Source of the DNA: Delphinus delphis
Taxonomy: Eukaryota > Chordata > Mammalia > Artiodactyla > Delphinidae
DNA length: 64,000 nucleotides
Direction of reading: 5' to 3'
NCBI RefSeq assembly: GCF_949987515.2
Contig: NC_082684.1
Coordinates: 50,682,006-50,746,005, forward strand
Shown here: positions 1-12,179 of the stretch, one piece after another
Layout: each line of letters begins with the position of its first letter
Position numbering within the stretch: the stretch's first letter is position 1
Made by a program: the position numbers and the translations under genes
The notes under the pieces: generated by a model
What the model was told of the DNA's origin: nothing
Seen by the model: only the letters and a program-made list of their open reading frames with translations
The model's database searches: none

Positions 1-189
1 ATTAGGCTGTCATTGGTGCACGGCAACAGCAGGCGAGAGCAGGTGCTGGCCGACCCGTTAGCTGAGGCACACCCGCTCCCCCCCTACACACGTACCCGTG
101 CATCCCCCCTCCTGCTTGGGTGCCCTCCAGGCAGGGAGGGTCCTACCATGGACCACCGCACCCCTGTTCTCCCTGCCACTCAGAAGCAG

Positions 190-1000
190 TCTAGACACAC
201 ACTTCTGGATCAAAGTCAGCCCCGAGAGCCACGATTTATTCCTGCCTCTGCCCTCACACAAACACAAAAGGCTCCTCCCCATTTACGAAAGCCAAAGAAT
301 GTCAGCATTAACCCATGATTGAAACTTGTGAAAGAGGAGCTCAAGGCAGCTTCAGCCTTAGCATTCCACAGCTCCTCATTAGAACGGGGACTTTTTGTGA
401 CTCTGGGACAGCTGGAGACACATGACGGCATTCAGAATCTCACGCGAAGGGTGCCGGCCTCGAGGACGCAACTTGTGGGATTCCTGACGTGCTCCTCGGA
501 CTTGGGGCAGGCGTGCTGGGTGTGCCGCACCACAGCACGATGGCGAGAAGGACCGGGCTGTCGGGAACAAGGCGGTGGACAGTCACCGTCTGGGCCAAGG
601 TCCCGCCGGCCCCAGGCGAGGCCAATTCACTGGCTCCAGAGCAGAACCAGCTAAGAAACAGGCACGGCCCCGGCGCCCTCTCCCCCACGCCACGCAAGTT
701 ACACACTCTGACGTGCTGGCTGCTCCCCGGGGTACATGCTGACTCTCTCACGGGGCTTCACGGTGAGGGCCGCCGTCTCCTCTGGGCTAAACTGCGTGGA
801 ACTGCGCAGAATATGCTCCAGGGGGCTTTGGAGTCAGAGAACACTGGAGCCCCGCGAGGCATCTTAGATAGCATCTGCTCCAGGGTTCCCAACGGAGACT
901 GCTCTTCAGAATCACCTAGAACACAAAACCCAGATTCTGAGGCTCCACATCCCACCTCCGCAGCCTACTCCCCAAAACACACACAGTGATTCTGCTGACC
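190..1000 (-). other. Possible 3' UTR / poly(A) end of a minus-strand transcript
   Basis: Seen: on the minus strand an AATAAA hexamer lies at 240-235, followed about 30 bases later by a GT-rich stretch (GTGTGTGTCT near 205-195), the usual arrangement of a mammalian cleavage site. The 750 bases upstream of it on that strand are GC- and CpG-richer than the rest of the window and hold no repeat I recognise. Inferred: this could be the terminal exon of a gene running off the left edge. No reading frame here resembles a known protein, so it would be mainly untranslated. A chance hexamer is equally possible. Confidence 0.25.
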
Positions 1001-1805
1001 AGTCAGGTTTGGGGAACCGCTGATATCGTCCGAACCCTTCACTTCTGTTTCTGAAGTACAATCCTGGGTTAAGTAAGTTTTCCAAGGTCACACAGCTGGT
1101 TTGGCAGGACTGGGCTTAAAGTACGGGTCTCTTGAATATAACCCAGGGCTTTTTCTACAACACACCACCTCCTGGACGTACCCATGAAGGGAACGCCAGA
1201 CGACCCCAGAGGGTCTGGGTAAGGAAAAGGCTAAGAGGCATAGTCTTTGTGCATGTGAAGTAACCCCAGATAGTTTCCCAAATACTGGCTCCCACTGTGG
1301 TTTATGACGCAGATGCCATAGTCTCATGTCATCTGGGCAGGAGATTCTGCTTCTGGCTCTATAATTACCCCAGTTTCACTTGTCCTTTGAGAGGTCAGGG
1401 AAAGAACTGTGCATGTGTGTATAGACTTCTCTGTGCCTCAGTTTACCTCTATAGAAAATGGAGAGAATGGCGGCACCCTTACGCCTGCCTCTTTGGAGCT
1501 CTGCAGACCTATTGCATGACCACACAAAGGCACCCTGTGATCCCCTAGGCAGAGAAAGAAGCCTTCCGTATCCACACAGAGCTAGTCATAAACTCAAGGC
1601 CACTCTTGCCACATTTTAAATAGTTCTATGTCAGAATACCACTGTGACTCCACTAGCTACCCTGCACGCCCTCCAGGAAGGGCTGCTCGTCTCCTCCTGG
1701 TCTCTGGAGGGCTGGTGAAATATTTCCTGTGGGTGATCTTGGGAGGAGCCCCAGTTTTGAAGGACTAAACAAGATTTAAAAAATTAGATACTACTACTAG
1801 TAGTG
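1001..1805. other. Unannotated stretch, no gene seen
   Basis: Mixed-composition sequence without a convincing reading frame, splice pair or recognisable repeat. The region 1060-1090 has a MIR-like phrase (AAGGTCACACAGCTGG) and may be the end of a degraded MIR. Confidence 0.4.
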
Positions 1806-1807
1806 AA

Positions 1808-2010
1808 TAGCTGGCATTGAGTTGTTATTAAGTGCCAGGCACTCTGCCAAACACTTCACATGCATTTAATCCTCACTACAGCCCTATAAGTGAAGTGTTA
1901 TGAGTATTCCCATTTTACAGACGTGGAAAATGAGGCTCAGAAAAGTTAACTTGCCCAAGATCACATAGCTGCTAAGTGACAGAGCCGTGATTCAAACCCA
2001 CATACTCCAG
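1808..2010 (-). repeat. MIR SINE
   Basis: Reverse complement of MIR: the core phrases for 'ttgggcaagttaactt' and 'attttccacgtctgtaaaatggg' are present in antisense, followed by the 3' segment with the 'gtgcctggcac' motif. It is an ancient tRNA-derived SINE, nearly full length here. Confidence 0.85.
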
Positions 2011-3690
2011 TCTCCAGGGGCAAAGCTCTGATAAAGGGGGTGGATGAACAGGTCACTGTCGTCATGAGGTTAACCCTCCACGTGACACTGCCTTGTACTT
2101 GCCAGTGGAATGTCACGCCCTAATGCAGCTCAAGCCAAGGGCAGCTTGGGCGCTGCAGCTGTGACTGTCTGCTGGGATGTTCACAGCTCCTTCCGTTCAG
2201 GGACTGCCTGACCCAGCCTGACCAAATTAGAGCATCTAACGGGCATGACATAATTTGACATGTACATTGTTAGCTGAACCCCTTGGGAGATGATTTTAAA
2301 TAGAGACAATACCATGCTGTGAACTATTTTGGGTCACCGAGCCCTTATTCTCTAACTCTTGCAGGAAAAAAGAATTGTGCCATGATAAACTGAAAACCCC
2401 CAAGAAGCTGCTCCAGGGTCAGGAGAGCAGCAGGCTAGCTGGATTGGCAGAGATTCTTCCTGAGAGTTTCAGGGATTTCACCCTCATTTCCTAGCACTTT
2501 ATCCCCCAAACATTCCCAAAACCCTAGTTAAGAACTGCTAAGTCTATCCATCCTCCTCCTAGATTCAGAACCCCAGTCAAAATCCAGCACTGGTAAGACT
2601 GCAAAACAGGCACAGCGTGAAGCCCCCATATGCACCCCCCATCCTGCTTTTCCCTTTCTCAGGTGCACAGAACCAGCAGTCTACCCAGGGCCATGCTGAG
2701 GGACCACGCAGGTCCACGCTCTCTGGGCATCACCCGATGCCCAACTCCTAGTCATAGCAAGTCTTCCCTGTCCTATTTCCCATGGCCTCATACTTGCTTC
2801 CTGACCTTCCTAAAGAGTATGTGCAGCCCTGTGTGCTAGTGCCACTGATACTCATGGCTTAGACCTACTGACTATGACATGTAACCAGCACCCAAGAAAT
2901 GTTTAGTGTTGAATTAATGAATGAAAGTAAGAGTAACAGTTTCTCTGGCAATCCCATGCCTTACTCCCAACCAGTAAGTTCAATGCTGGTTTTCAGGCTA
3001 ATAAAAATGAATTTGGGAGCAAAAGACCTTTGCCTTTTAAAAAACTGAAGCCCTTGAAATAACACTACTTGAGAAGGATGACCAGGAGAGATATAGAGCA
3101 CATGGTGGCCTTCCCATATGCATTTCTTTCTTCCCCTTCCTAGCAGGGCCCCATACTTCCCAGCCATGCACTTGGGAAGGATTAACCTAATTGCAGTTCT
3201 CTGGGCAGACCTCGGTCAGTTCAAGCCATCCAGTCGGTTCCATTGTCCTAGCTACCCTAGCCACAGTGATTGGCTTGGGGATGGCCACCTGGTCCAGATA
3301 TAAGGAGATTTTGCTTTCGTGATCATTAGGTGGGACAGTCTAAGAATAAAACCATGGCAGACTAAGAAGAAATGGAAAGACACTGGGTCTTCACTGGCTT
3401 GTCCAGCTACTACATCTGGCCTTACCTAAGCCCACTCAACCTCTGGTCTTCTCAATTACATAAGCAAACAAAGCCTTTTTTGTTTAAGCATAATGAATAC
3501 ATAATACAATAATACATAACCCCTTGATTCCTTTTATGATTGAGCTCAGAGACTATTTTGTCAAGTTACATCACCCTTATCTTACAGCTTATTTAGCTTA
3601 GAAAAATAAACATACCAAAAGACAAGCAAATGAAATCCCTAATTTTTCACTCTCTGGTTAAAGCCTTCCAAAGATTCCCTAGACTTGTGA
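2011..3690. other. Unannotated stretch, no gene seen
   Basis: No supported gene. Around 2880-2930 the phrase AACCAGCACCCAAGAAATG, followed by a TGAATTAATGAATGAA tail, looks like a short L2/MIR 3' end fragment. The rest is unique-looking sequence, with short frames of under 70 codons that show no family resemblance. Confidence 0.4.
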
Positions 3691-3694
3691 TGTC

Positions 3695-4185
3695 CCAGGT
3701 GAAGGAGGAAATAACAGTGGTTTCAATAAGATAGAAGCTTATTTCTCTCTCATACAAAATAAGGCTGGATTCTGGCTGGTATGGGAGCTACAGTGTCATC
3801 AAAGTTCCAGGTTTCCTCTTTTTGTTCTGCCATACTTAGCATATGGCTTCCATCTTGAATTCACTTCATGGTCCAATGTGGCAGCTAGAGCTCCAGCCAT
3901 CACATTGATCTTCCTGTTCCAGGAAGGCACAGGAGGGAGAAGGGAAAAAAAAAAAAAAGATGACATCAGTAGTCTAGCCCCTCTCAAGGCATCTTCACAG
4001 AAGATCAACCCAACAACTTCTGCTTGTATCTCAATGGCCAACCCAGCTGCAAATGTGGCTGACAAATGTTATCTTCCAGCTGGGCACATTGTCATCCAGT
4101 TTAAAATCTTGGTTGTGTTATGAAGGAAAAAGGGGAGAGTAGATACTGGGTAGGCAACTAGCAGTTTCTGCCCCACCCCACTTAA
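3695..4185 (+). repeat. Ancient interspersed repeat, family not assigned (copy 1)
   Basis: It shares ordered phrases with 16915-17450: a TTTATTT...CTCTCATA/ACA stretch near the start, a 'gctacagtgtcatca / ctttacaatgtcaga' motif, an interior 'ctccagccatcaca'-type segment and the 3' phrase GGGTAGGCAACTAGCAGTTT (GGGTAGCAACTGGTAGTTT in the other copy). This is a common mammalian-wide repeat type, but I cannot name it with certainty. It contains an A14 run at 3945-3958. Confidence 0.55.
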
Positions 4186-4213
4186 CAACCAAGCCTGGCT
4201 TCGGTGTTCAGTT

Positions 4214-4337
4214 CTTTTTTTTTTTGAATTTTATTTTATTTTATTTTTAATACAGCGGGTTCTTATTATCTATTTTATACATATTATTGTATATATGTCA
4301 ATCCCAATCTCCCAATTCATCCCACCATCACCACCCC
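4214..4337 (-). mobile_element. 5'-truncated L1 3' end, with target-site duplication
   Basis: The poly(T) and (TTTTA)n, then TACAGCGGGTTCTTATTATC and the CCCAATCTCCCAATTCATCC phrase, are the antisense of a cetartiodactyl L1 3' UTR. Flanking repeats CGGTGTTCAGTTC (about 4202-4214) and CGGTGTTCATTTC (about 4338-4350) look like the target-site duplication with one mismatch. Only about 120 bases of L1 were inserted. Confidence 0.75.
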
Positions 4338-4350
4338 CGGTGTTCATTTC

Positions 4351-6360
4351 TGTCGCTCAGTACCTGTTCCTCCAAAGAGACCCCCTGGTTCAAGCTGCAA
4401 TTACTCTCTCTGCAGACCCTTAACATCCCAAGTTGGTCCCCCCTCCACCCTGCCCTCCACCTGCCAAGGATCTTCTGACCAGCATCTTGTGATTTATCCA
4501 GTTGAGAAGCACTTATTGAGCCAATAAATAAGTAAATTAGAACACTTTAGTCTTTCATTAGCATCTTGGCTTCAGTTTAACTCATAGCACACTTGACCTT
4601 CTTCTCTGTCTTGCTCTAGTCAGACCCATTCGTACTTACCCTTCTTCATTCACCAGTCTCCCTTGAACTATGTTCTTTCCAACACAGGTCTGCTCTTCAG
4701 TATCAGTTTCTAACTTCTTTCTGACATTACCGTTCTCGGTCCCATGGGTAAGAGCCTAGGGCAGCAAGGGCTATGGTCAAAACAGCAGCTGAGTGGGGGC
4801 TGGTCTGCAAATCTTCATGGATGACAGGGTGTGATTTTGTCTGGGGACAGGTGACTGAGGCCAGGGCAATGACTTCTTTTTCAGTTCTCCCAAGGCCTTC
4901 TGACCCGTTCTTGTACATTTCAGATCCCACGGACAGCATTGCAGGCCTCAGTTAGCAATGAACAGCACACACAAGGCAAATCAAACAATAATAATGAAGT
5001 GAATTATTGCCTTGCTAGAGGCAACACATCTGCTCCTCCGTATATCACCTGCACAAAAGCAGAAAAAAACAAGAAAAAAAAATCAATGTCTGATAATGCT
5101 AAAAAAATGTGTTACCTTGAGTCCTCATATAAAATTAAATTTTTCCATTTTGATTTTAATTATAAACTGAAAGCTATTGTAACTCAAAAATGTACAATCT
5201 CTTATGTCTTTTCAAATAGCAACATCATTAGGCAGATGTGAACAATTATCCCCAACTGGATTTTTTTTTAAGTTAAATTCTTCAGAGGAATAGATAGGTT
5301 ATTCTTTAAATCCTTGGTTTAAAACTAAACCTATGAGACACAATATTATAGGTTTAACCAAGAGGGCTTGACTTTGGATTTAGAAAGTTTAATTGATCCA
5401 GTCATCCCTTTTATTAAAGCTATCCATATATTTTTAAACCAAAGAATTGTAGTAATGCATATTTTAGGGCCAGAAGCATTCATCATCTTGACGACCAAGT
5501 GATAAACGGTGAAAAGATTTGAGATCTAAGACACTCTGTTACTATATTGAAAGGTCAGGTAAAGAAATTCCAAGGGAAGGTGTCGGCATATGTCCCCTCT
5601 GCTTTTTAATTTCCAATGACAGACACTTAATTTCCATTCCAAACACTTCCCATTTGGATTAAACAGAACTTCATTCTCCAGGGAAAACTGGCAGCATAAA
5701 CTAAAAAGAAATGCATCTTGCTGAAAAGCGAGTCTGTACTCAGGTGTCACACCACCATCAGCGTGACAGGATCCCCACGGAAAAGCAATGCTGGGAGTGA
5801 CTTCACTCCCTTAGAAGCATGGTCACCAGTACCCAAGGATGTCAGGGGAACTGGTTGGATCTCAGAGGACGTGTCTTTTTGGTGCAGGAGAGGGCATACT
5901 GAGGAAGGCAGATGCTGAAATGGACATGGCTTATCTCAGAAAGGTGGAGAGGGCTTATCTCAGAAAGGTCATTTGAAGGAAAATTTACCCAGGAATGACA
6001 TTCTCCTCTATCTTGGAGTAGAAGACCAGCCAGATACCGGCAGCCCTACAACCTGGGCTTCTTTCCAGGGCTGCAGCTCCCCTACAGGCGGTTGAGCAAT
6101 GTCACCCTGGCAGCACAGAAACCCTGGACAGGCCTCTGAGACTGGGGCATCTGACCAATAGCTCACTGATGAGAAATTGCACTGTCCTTGGAGACATTGC
6201 CTTGCCTAGACTTTAAGAGCCTCCCTTGTTTTTTCCCCTCCAGTATACCACAGCCAGCTTTCCTCTCCCCTTCCTGCTGTAGTATTTTGCTCCGAGGACC
6301 TTGAGCCACAAAGCTAAGGGGGGTGTGTGTGCATATCATTTTACACAAGAGGCATAGGTC
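4351..6360. other. Unannotated stretch, no gene seen
   Basis: 4370-4730 is CT-rich and may include degraded L2. 4960-5450 is AT-rich. 5920-5970 holds a short near-duplicate of 'ggcttatctcagaaaggt'. No reading frame, splice pair or RNA gene is supported. Confidence 0.4.
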
Positions 6361-6364
6361 CTGT

Positions 6365-6545
6365 ACAACTAGCTGTGCGATGTTGGGCAATTCACTTAAC
6401 TTCTCTGTGCTTCAGTTGCCACAACAGTAAAGTGGGGATTATGATTGCGTTCACCTGAAACGGCTGTTAACCAGCATTCAGCGAAATCCTACTGGAAAGT
6501 GCTGAGGAACAGTGCCTGGCTCATAGAGCTCCACAAAGGCTGGCT
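6365..6545 (+). repeat. MIR SINE
   Basis: The sense-strand MIR core is recognisable: TTGGGCAATTCACTTAACTT, then CTGTGCTTCAGTTGCC, a 'taaagtggggat' segment and the 3' 'cagtgcctggctcatag' motif. It is diverged and lacks the tRNA-like head. Confidence 0.8.
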
Positions 6546-8340
6546 GTCACTGCAACTGACAGGGGAGCAGTTTCTCCCTGGGTTTCCACTGCAACACACG
6601 TTTGCCTCTCCCAACACGGGACAAAGATGATAAGAAAGTGAAATGTCTCACTTGGTCTAGGAATCCTTTCATTTCGTCAGTGGTTCCTGAGTTATCAAAA
6701 GATATCTATGTGTGTGTATGTAGATTCCTTTAATTTCCTAAAGACTATGCTGATTTGGTTACTTTTTTATCTAATGGTGAAAGGCTATGTATTCAGCCGT
6801 TAGGGCAGGCTTCAGGAACATGTGGATAAAATGTAACCAGCGTTATCTTGGTTCAAATTCCTTTTTTGTGACCAACTGTTGTCTCAATGAACCTTCGCAG
6901 GGTTTTTTGTTGGTTTTTTTCTTAGTTACAGCAGAGAATAAAATAAACACATCCAGGCCTTCTCACACAGATGTAGGCTGACGCCCAATTAGGTCTGTGG
7001 AGGCCTCATTTTGGCTCCCCTGGTCACCATGCCGAACAGATTTCATGCATGTTGAAGACAGTCCATTAGTTCTTGGCAAGGAGGATCAAGTTTTCAAAGC
7101 TGCTTTCTCTAACAAGCTCCACTCCCCACCCCCGCTTCTCATACACAAAACCTTGTTGAAGGGGAGAGGCTCTCCCCCATTTGTGGAGAAGAGGGGTCAA
7201 CCCCATCCAGATCACCCCGAGAGAGATTACCCAGCCAGAGCCTTGACAGTCATCATCTCCAGGACGGCCCTGGACTGTGCTCCATCATTAGATTCCCAGG
7301 GTACCACCCAGAGTTAAAAATCTCTCCTTCCCGCTCAGGAAAGAAGCATTTTTATTTCAAAATCATACAATGAGAGATTTGAAAAGTAGTTTGCAACCTT
7401 CTCTGCCTCTAGGGAAGGCACGTCCATTCACGACCGAAATGTTCCCTCAGTGCATTAGGTGTTGCATTGACTGAGCTTCTGACCTCTCACGGTGCAGCCG
7501 AAAAGGAAACAAAGACGTTTTGCCTCTATCTGTTACAATGGAAGTGTAAGCCATGATGATATGGGTTGAGCCAGGGTTCTCAATGGAATCTTTAGACTGG
7601 TTCCTGGGAGGAAAAGCCAGTAGGTTTCTGTTATAGTACCAACTGCCACTGGGAGTGGGTTCCTTGACCTAAATGTGCTGTGAGCAAGGCTTCCCTTCCC
7701 ATAAGGGAGTGAGCACTGTAGTGAAAGGTGCTGAGGTGCTGAGGACCAATATTAACCAGCATTGTGGAGCATGGTTACCATGGTAACACTGTCAGCCCCA
7801 AATGACTGTCATGAGGTGAAAAAATTATCTTAAAATAAATGAAACCAGAAAAGGTATATTTATCAACCTCTTACCAAACACCTATCTGTATGCAAAGTAG
7901 AACCTCTTCCTTAAGCTACAGATACTAGAAGATTGGGAGAAATTTCATGACATAAACATTTTCTTAAAAGAATTGTTATTCTCACCTCCTAAAAATGGTC
8001 GGTAAAAATAACGAATACAGATTTTTTTTTTTTAAAACAAGGAGAGTTCTAAGGAGTCATTGGCCTATACACTTAGATATTATGCAGCTATGACATTAAA
8101 ATTCTTCACTAAACTACAAACCAATAGTTGGTTTGAAATTTGCAGAATGGTACTTGACTGGGAGTTTTCTTCTAAGTTGTACAAATTATTTCTGGCAGGA
8201 CCAATACATGAAGCGTATGGTAAAATGTGCTATACAATGGGAAAAAGATATCGGTCACACAGCTAAAAACACGCGGGCACAGTTTTTGCCCTGCTCTTGC
8301 GTAGCTCCATCTGCGCTTGCCTTTCCTTATGAACAGAACC
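6546..8340. other. Mostly unique sequence; no gene seen
   Basis: There is no supported coding region. The stretch carries the RFX-like palindrome described separately at 7774-7787. The AT-rich part 7800-8060 has no recognisable element. Confidence 0.4.
7774..7787. promoter_or_regulatory. Palindromic RFX X-box-like site
   Basis: Seen: GTTACCATGGTAAC, a perfect 14-base palindrome. Known: RFX-family factors bind X-boxes of the form GTTRCC-AT-GGYAAC. A CCAAT box lies on the plus strand at about 7746-7750, so on the minus strand the order is X-box and then ATTGG roughly 25 bases later, loosely like MHC class II-type promoters. Inferred: a possible RFX-bound enhancer or promoter. No gene start is visible nearby. 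Confidence 0.35.
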
Positions 8341-8344
8341 ACCC

Positions 8345-9255
8345 TTTTATTTAGAGCAGCAGTGTGTCCAGCCAGAATGCCCAGTTTCACAGCCTCCCTA
8401 GCAGTCAGAGGTGGCCAGGTGATGTGGTTCTGGGCAGTAACGATAGGCAGAAGTCCCGGGGGTGGATATTGTTGGGAGACAGTTCTCTGTGGTCTCTCTC
8501 ATTTCTATGTACCTTGCAAGCAGAGGCACTTACTGATAGCAGCAGAGTATCTTCCCAAGGATGCTTGCATAGCATACAGCCTTGGAAGATAGAGATGCTG
8601 TCTCTCCAGAGCAAAGGGGAGGCTTGCTTAGAACCTTGGAAGATAGGGATGGTGTTTCACTCCAGAGCAAAGGGCAGGCCTGCCTACTGCCAATTGTGTA
8701 AGATTTGGGGAACCTGAGTTCAAGGTTCCTCTCCCGTGAGGCAACCCACTGAGTGCACCAGCATTCCTGTGGGCCTATCTCTGCCACCCCTATGGGACTT
8801 GAGGGTGAGGAGAACTACAGCAAATCGTGCTGCATGCTGTGTACTGAGTAATAGTGCTGGCTGCCTCTGACCTAGGAGTCTCATGACTTCTGCCAGCAAC
8901 CATGAAACCATGGCAGGCTAACTTCTTAGCTTGCAAACAGGACGAAACCTCAGGCCCTTCATTTTTCTTGGTTGGATAAAAAAAGAAAAGCCGGAGAAAG
9001 CTCTTGCCCAGTGGCCCTTCTCCTTTCTTCCTGCCCTAAGGTACAGCAACCATTTGGGGACCACGTGGTGAAAGCATGAGGACACAGGTCTGCATGCTAA
9101 GGATGGCAGAGCAAAAAGATGATGAACCTGGGTCCTGATAGAGAATTACTGTGCCAGCCCTGGATTGCATAACTTCAGGCTTGTTATATGAGATGAATGG
9201 GCCTCTACTTACTGAAGTCAGTGTTGTTTTTCTCCAAGCAAAGCATCCCTGGAGT
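8345..9255 (+). repeat. Ancient interspersed repeat (unassigned), split by a younger LTR-like block
   Basis: The outer parts at 8345-8468 and about 8946-9255 read as one old element. The left part has 'cagcctccctagcagtcagaggtggccag'-type sequence. The right part has 'gatgaacctgggtcctgat' and a 'gttatatgaga...tacttactgaagtca' tail. A different sequence sits between them. I recognise the type as a common old mammalian repeat but cannot name it safely. Confidence 0.45.
8469..8945 (+). mobile_element. Probable solo-LTR-like insertion with internal tandem repeat
   Basis: Seen: the block starts TGTTGGGAGACAG and ends near GCAAACA, the TG...CA ends expected of a retroviral LTR. Within it a unit of about 54 bases is repeated in tandem (8580-8633 and 8634-8688, both starting CCTTGGAAGATAG), as is common in LTR U3 regions. 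It interrupts an older repeat. No internal retroviral coding sequence is present. I did not find a clean target-site duplication, so the LTR call is an inference. Confidence 0.4.
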
Positions 9256-9980
9256 TTGTATCAAATATAGTAATTACATAATAGTAATTGTGTCAAACAT
9301 ACGCAACTTAGGGCACGTATGTTGCTACCTTCCTTACTTCTTGATCCGATTCTACCTTTCTGTATATTAAAATTATTACATATATCTTTTATAAGTTAAT
9401 TCAAATCGTTTTGGGAAAATCAGGTAAAAGTCAATTCAGTAAGTACAACTGAGTCCTGGGCCACATTTATCCCTGAACTATGAGTTATCCCTTAAGTTAT
9501 TTGTCAAGAAGGCAGTAAAAACAATAGGACTATCTCTTTCTGGAAACATCTACCACATGCCATGAGGTCTGTTTAGTTACCAGTATGTATCCAGCACCCA
9601 GCAAAATGGCTGGCTCATAGCAGGCCCTCAAATTCGTATTAACCAAGTATTCATGAAAGGTCTCTCTTTATCAGATGTGTTGGTTATGCCCCCCCAAAAT
9701 TAAGATTTAACACAGAGTATTTCAATATATTAGATCTGTCGTTTGACTGTAATAAGCGTTTTAAGAAAAGACCACAGGTCAACTTCAAAGAAACAGCTTC
9801 TTATCTTTGTTCCTTATGACTATAAAATGCTGCATAACTTAACAATGGAATCCAGAGAATCTGTTCAACCTTGAAAACTGGTGCAATAGGATACCAGAAG
9901 TAATAACAATCATCCTCAGAGATTAACACATCTTTGAATGTCATGTACACAAATTATTTTTAGAACATTAGATAGAATTT
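9256..9980. other. Unannotated stretch; possible MIR fragment near 9585-9650
   Basis: CCAGCACCCAGCAAAATGG followed by CTGGCTCATAGCAGGC resembles a MIR/L2 3' end. The remainder is AT-rich and holds no gene. Confidence 0.35.
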
Positions 9981-9995
9981 GAAACTTGTGTCAGG

Positions 9996-10343
9996 GGACT
10001 TCCCTGGTGGTGCAGTGGTTAAGAATCTGCCTGCCAATGCAGGGGACACGGGTCCGAGCCCTGGTCCAGGGAGATCCCACAGGCCACGGAGCAACTAAGC
10101 CCCTGCACCACAACTACTGAGCCTGCGCTCTAGAGCCTGCGTGCCACAACTACTGAAGCCCGCGCACCTAGAGCCCATGCTCGCAACAAGAGAAGCCACC
10201 GCTATGAGAAGCCCACACACTGCAACGAAGAGCAGCCCCCGCTCGCTGCAACTAGAGAAAGCCCGTGCGCAGCAACGAAGACCCAATGCAGCCAAAAGTA
10301 AATAAAATTTTTAAAAAAAGAAAACTTACCAGAAAAAAAGAAA
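9996..10343 (+). mobile_element. CHR-type tRNA-derived SINE, long form
   Basis: Head GACTTCCCTGGTGGTGCAG, a tRNA-like box B region (GGGTCCGAGCCCTGG), then the long body ending CAGCCAAAAGTAAATAAA and an A-rich tail. Perfect 15-base target-site duplications GAAACTTGTGTCAGG flank it at 9981-9995 and 10344-10358. Confidence 0.93.
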
Positions 10344-10573
10344 GAAACTTGTGTCAGGTAGAAAAGTCAACCAGTACATAAGATGAGACTATAGGAGGGC
10401 AATTTAGAACTTTACACCAAAAATAGAATAAACCAAAAGATACTGTGCACGATAAGATGAGTTACAAATATCCTAAGTATTATTTTCAGTATATGTTATG
10501 ATTCCTAGTTTCAGTTCCAAACCTAAATTATATGAAATTATATATGGGTCCTCGGTATGATTTCTGTTTCAGT

Positions 10574-11335
10574 CTCTCTCCAAACCAAGTGAAATACCAT
10601 TTCACACCCATTAGGATGGCTATTATTTTTGAAAAAAATGGAAAACGGCAAGTGTTGGCAGGATGTGGAAAAAATGGAACCCTTGTGTGTGCTGGTAAGA
10701 CTGTAAAATGGTGAGGCTGCTATGGAAAACAGTTTGTGGTTCCTCAGAAATTAAACATAGAATTACCATATGATTCAGCAATTCCATTCCTAAAGAATTG
10801 AAAATAGGGACTGAACCAGATATTGCACACGAGTGCTCATAGCAGCATTATTTACAATGGCCAAAGGTGGAACAACCCAACTGTCCACCAGCCTATGAAG
10901 GGATAAACAAAATGTAGTAAATGTATACAATGAAATATTATTCAGCCATAAAGATGAAGAAAATCCTGATACATGCTACAACATGGGAGAATCTTGAATA
11001 TATTATGCTAAGTGAAAAAGGACAAGTACTGTATTATTTTTGTCCCAAACCACAAATATTGTATTATTCCCTTTATATGAGGTCCCTGGAATAGGCAAAT
11101 TTATAGAGACAGAAAGTAAAATGATGGTTACCAAGGACTGCGGAAGTGGGGATGGGAAGTTGTTTGGGTACAGAGTTTCTGTTTGGATTGATGAAAAAGT
11201 TCTGGAAATAGTGGTGACAGCGGCACAACATTGTGAAGATGCTTAACGCCACTGAATCATACACTTAAACATAGTTAAAATGGTAATTTTTATGTTGTGT
11301 ATATTTTACCACAAGCAAAAAAAAAAAATCTATGA
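10574..11335 (+). mobile_element. Old L1 3' end (L1M type)
   Basis: Sense-strand L1: the end of ORF2 reads through 'caccattaggatggctattat', 'tggaacccttgtgtgtgctgg' and 'attattcagccataaa', followed by a 3' UTR ending 'tattttaccacaagc' and A12. Many indels and stops are present, so no protein can be made. It is 5'-truncated. Confidence 0.88.
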
Positions 11336-12175
11336 AACAAATTAAACCAAAAAGATGGGTTTTGTTTGTTTGTTTCAGGAAGAGCAAATAGAACAGATTT
11401 TTAAATTCCGTGTGAGTTTCGTTTTCTCTGTCTTTGCTTTCTTTATGCCCTGCCTGCCCGTGCTAGGAAGCAGAGTGACGAAGATGCCCCCAAGACATTG
11501 CCATGGCCTCTCAGGCTGTGGGTTTGAGTGGTCATGTGCCTCAGAAGGTCTTATGTCTCGTTTGGAACGCTATCTAGTTCGGGAATTTTATTTCAGGGCT
11601 TCAACGCTCAGGAGAGCATATCATTGCAGCTCCCCTCCACTGACCCCTCAGGTTTATGTTGGGCCAGAATTTGTTTGTGAAAATATTATTTTAAGATTCC
11701 TTCCATTCCTATCATCTGCTTATTTTCCTTCCTGCATATTTCATAATGTAGCATAGAGATTTCTGATTCAGCAGTTAAAACAGTCTGTGCATTAGTTATC
11801 ACTTCCTTGTGACCCACTTTATACACCATTACTCATTCTGGCATTGAGAGTCCAGATTTAAAAAGAAAAAAAATTCCTGGGACTAAAGTATGTATCTGTT
11901 GGAATAAAAAGGAAGGGGAAAGATATTGACTGAATATCTACCAGTAGCATTCAAAGCACCCCAAAGTGGGCTTCCCAACTCAGCCCATTTCCTGTCCCAT
12001 TTACTCTCCTGCAAAAGCTCTCAAATTACACCCTCTTCAGTTATTCCACACCCACAGTCCCACTTTTTCCACCTCCCCTACTTTCATTTCCTTCCGAAAA
12101 AATACATCTCTATGCCGAATCCACCAAACCTTGGTACACAATTAAAATTCAATACATAAGAGCTAATGTTATTCT
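11336..12175. other. Unannotated stretch, no gene seen
   Basis: A 133-codon frame at 11355-11756 has no recognisable domain and no supporting splice sites or promoter, and I regard it as chance. 11930-12160 is CT-rich and may be a degraded LINE. Confidence 0.4.
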
Positions 12176-12179
12176 TATC

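Noticed and set aside
489..989. 166-codon frame as a coding exon
   Set aside because: Low-complexity residue mix, overlapping open frames on both strands, no start context, splice site or family resemblance. GC-rich sequence explains it.
9996..10080. tRNA gene at the SINE heads
   Set aside because: Box A/B-like sequence is present, but these are diverged tRNA-derived SINE heads without a foldable cloverleaf. The same applies to every CHR copy.
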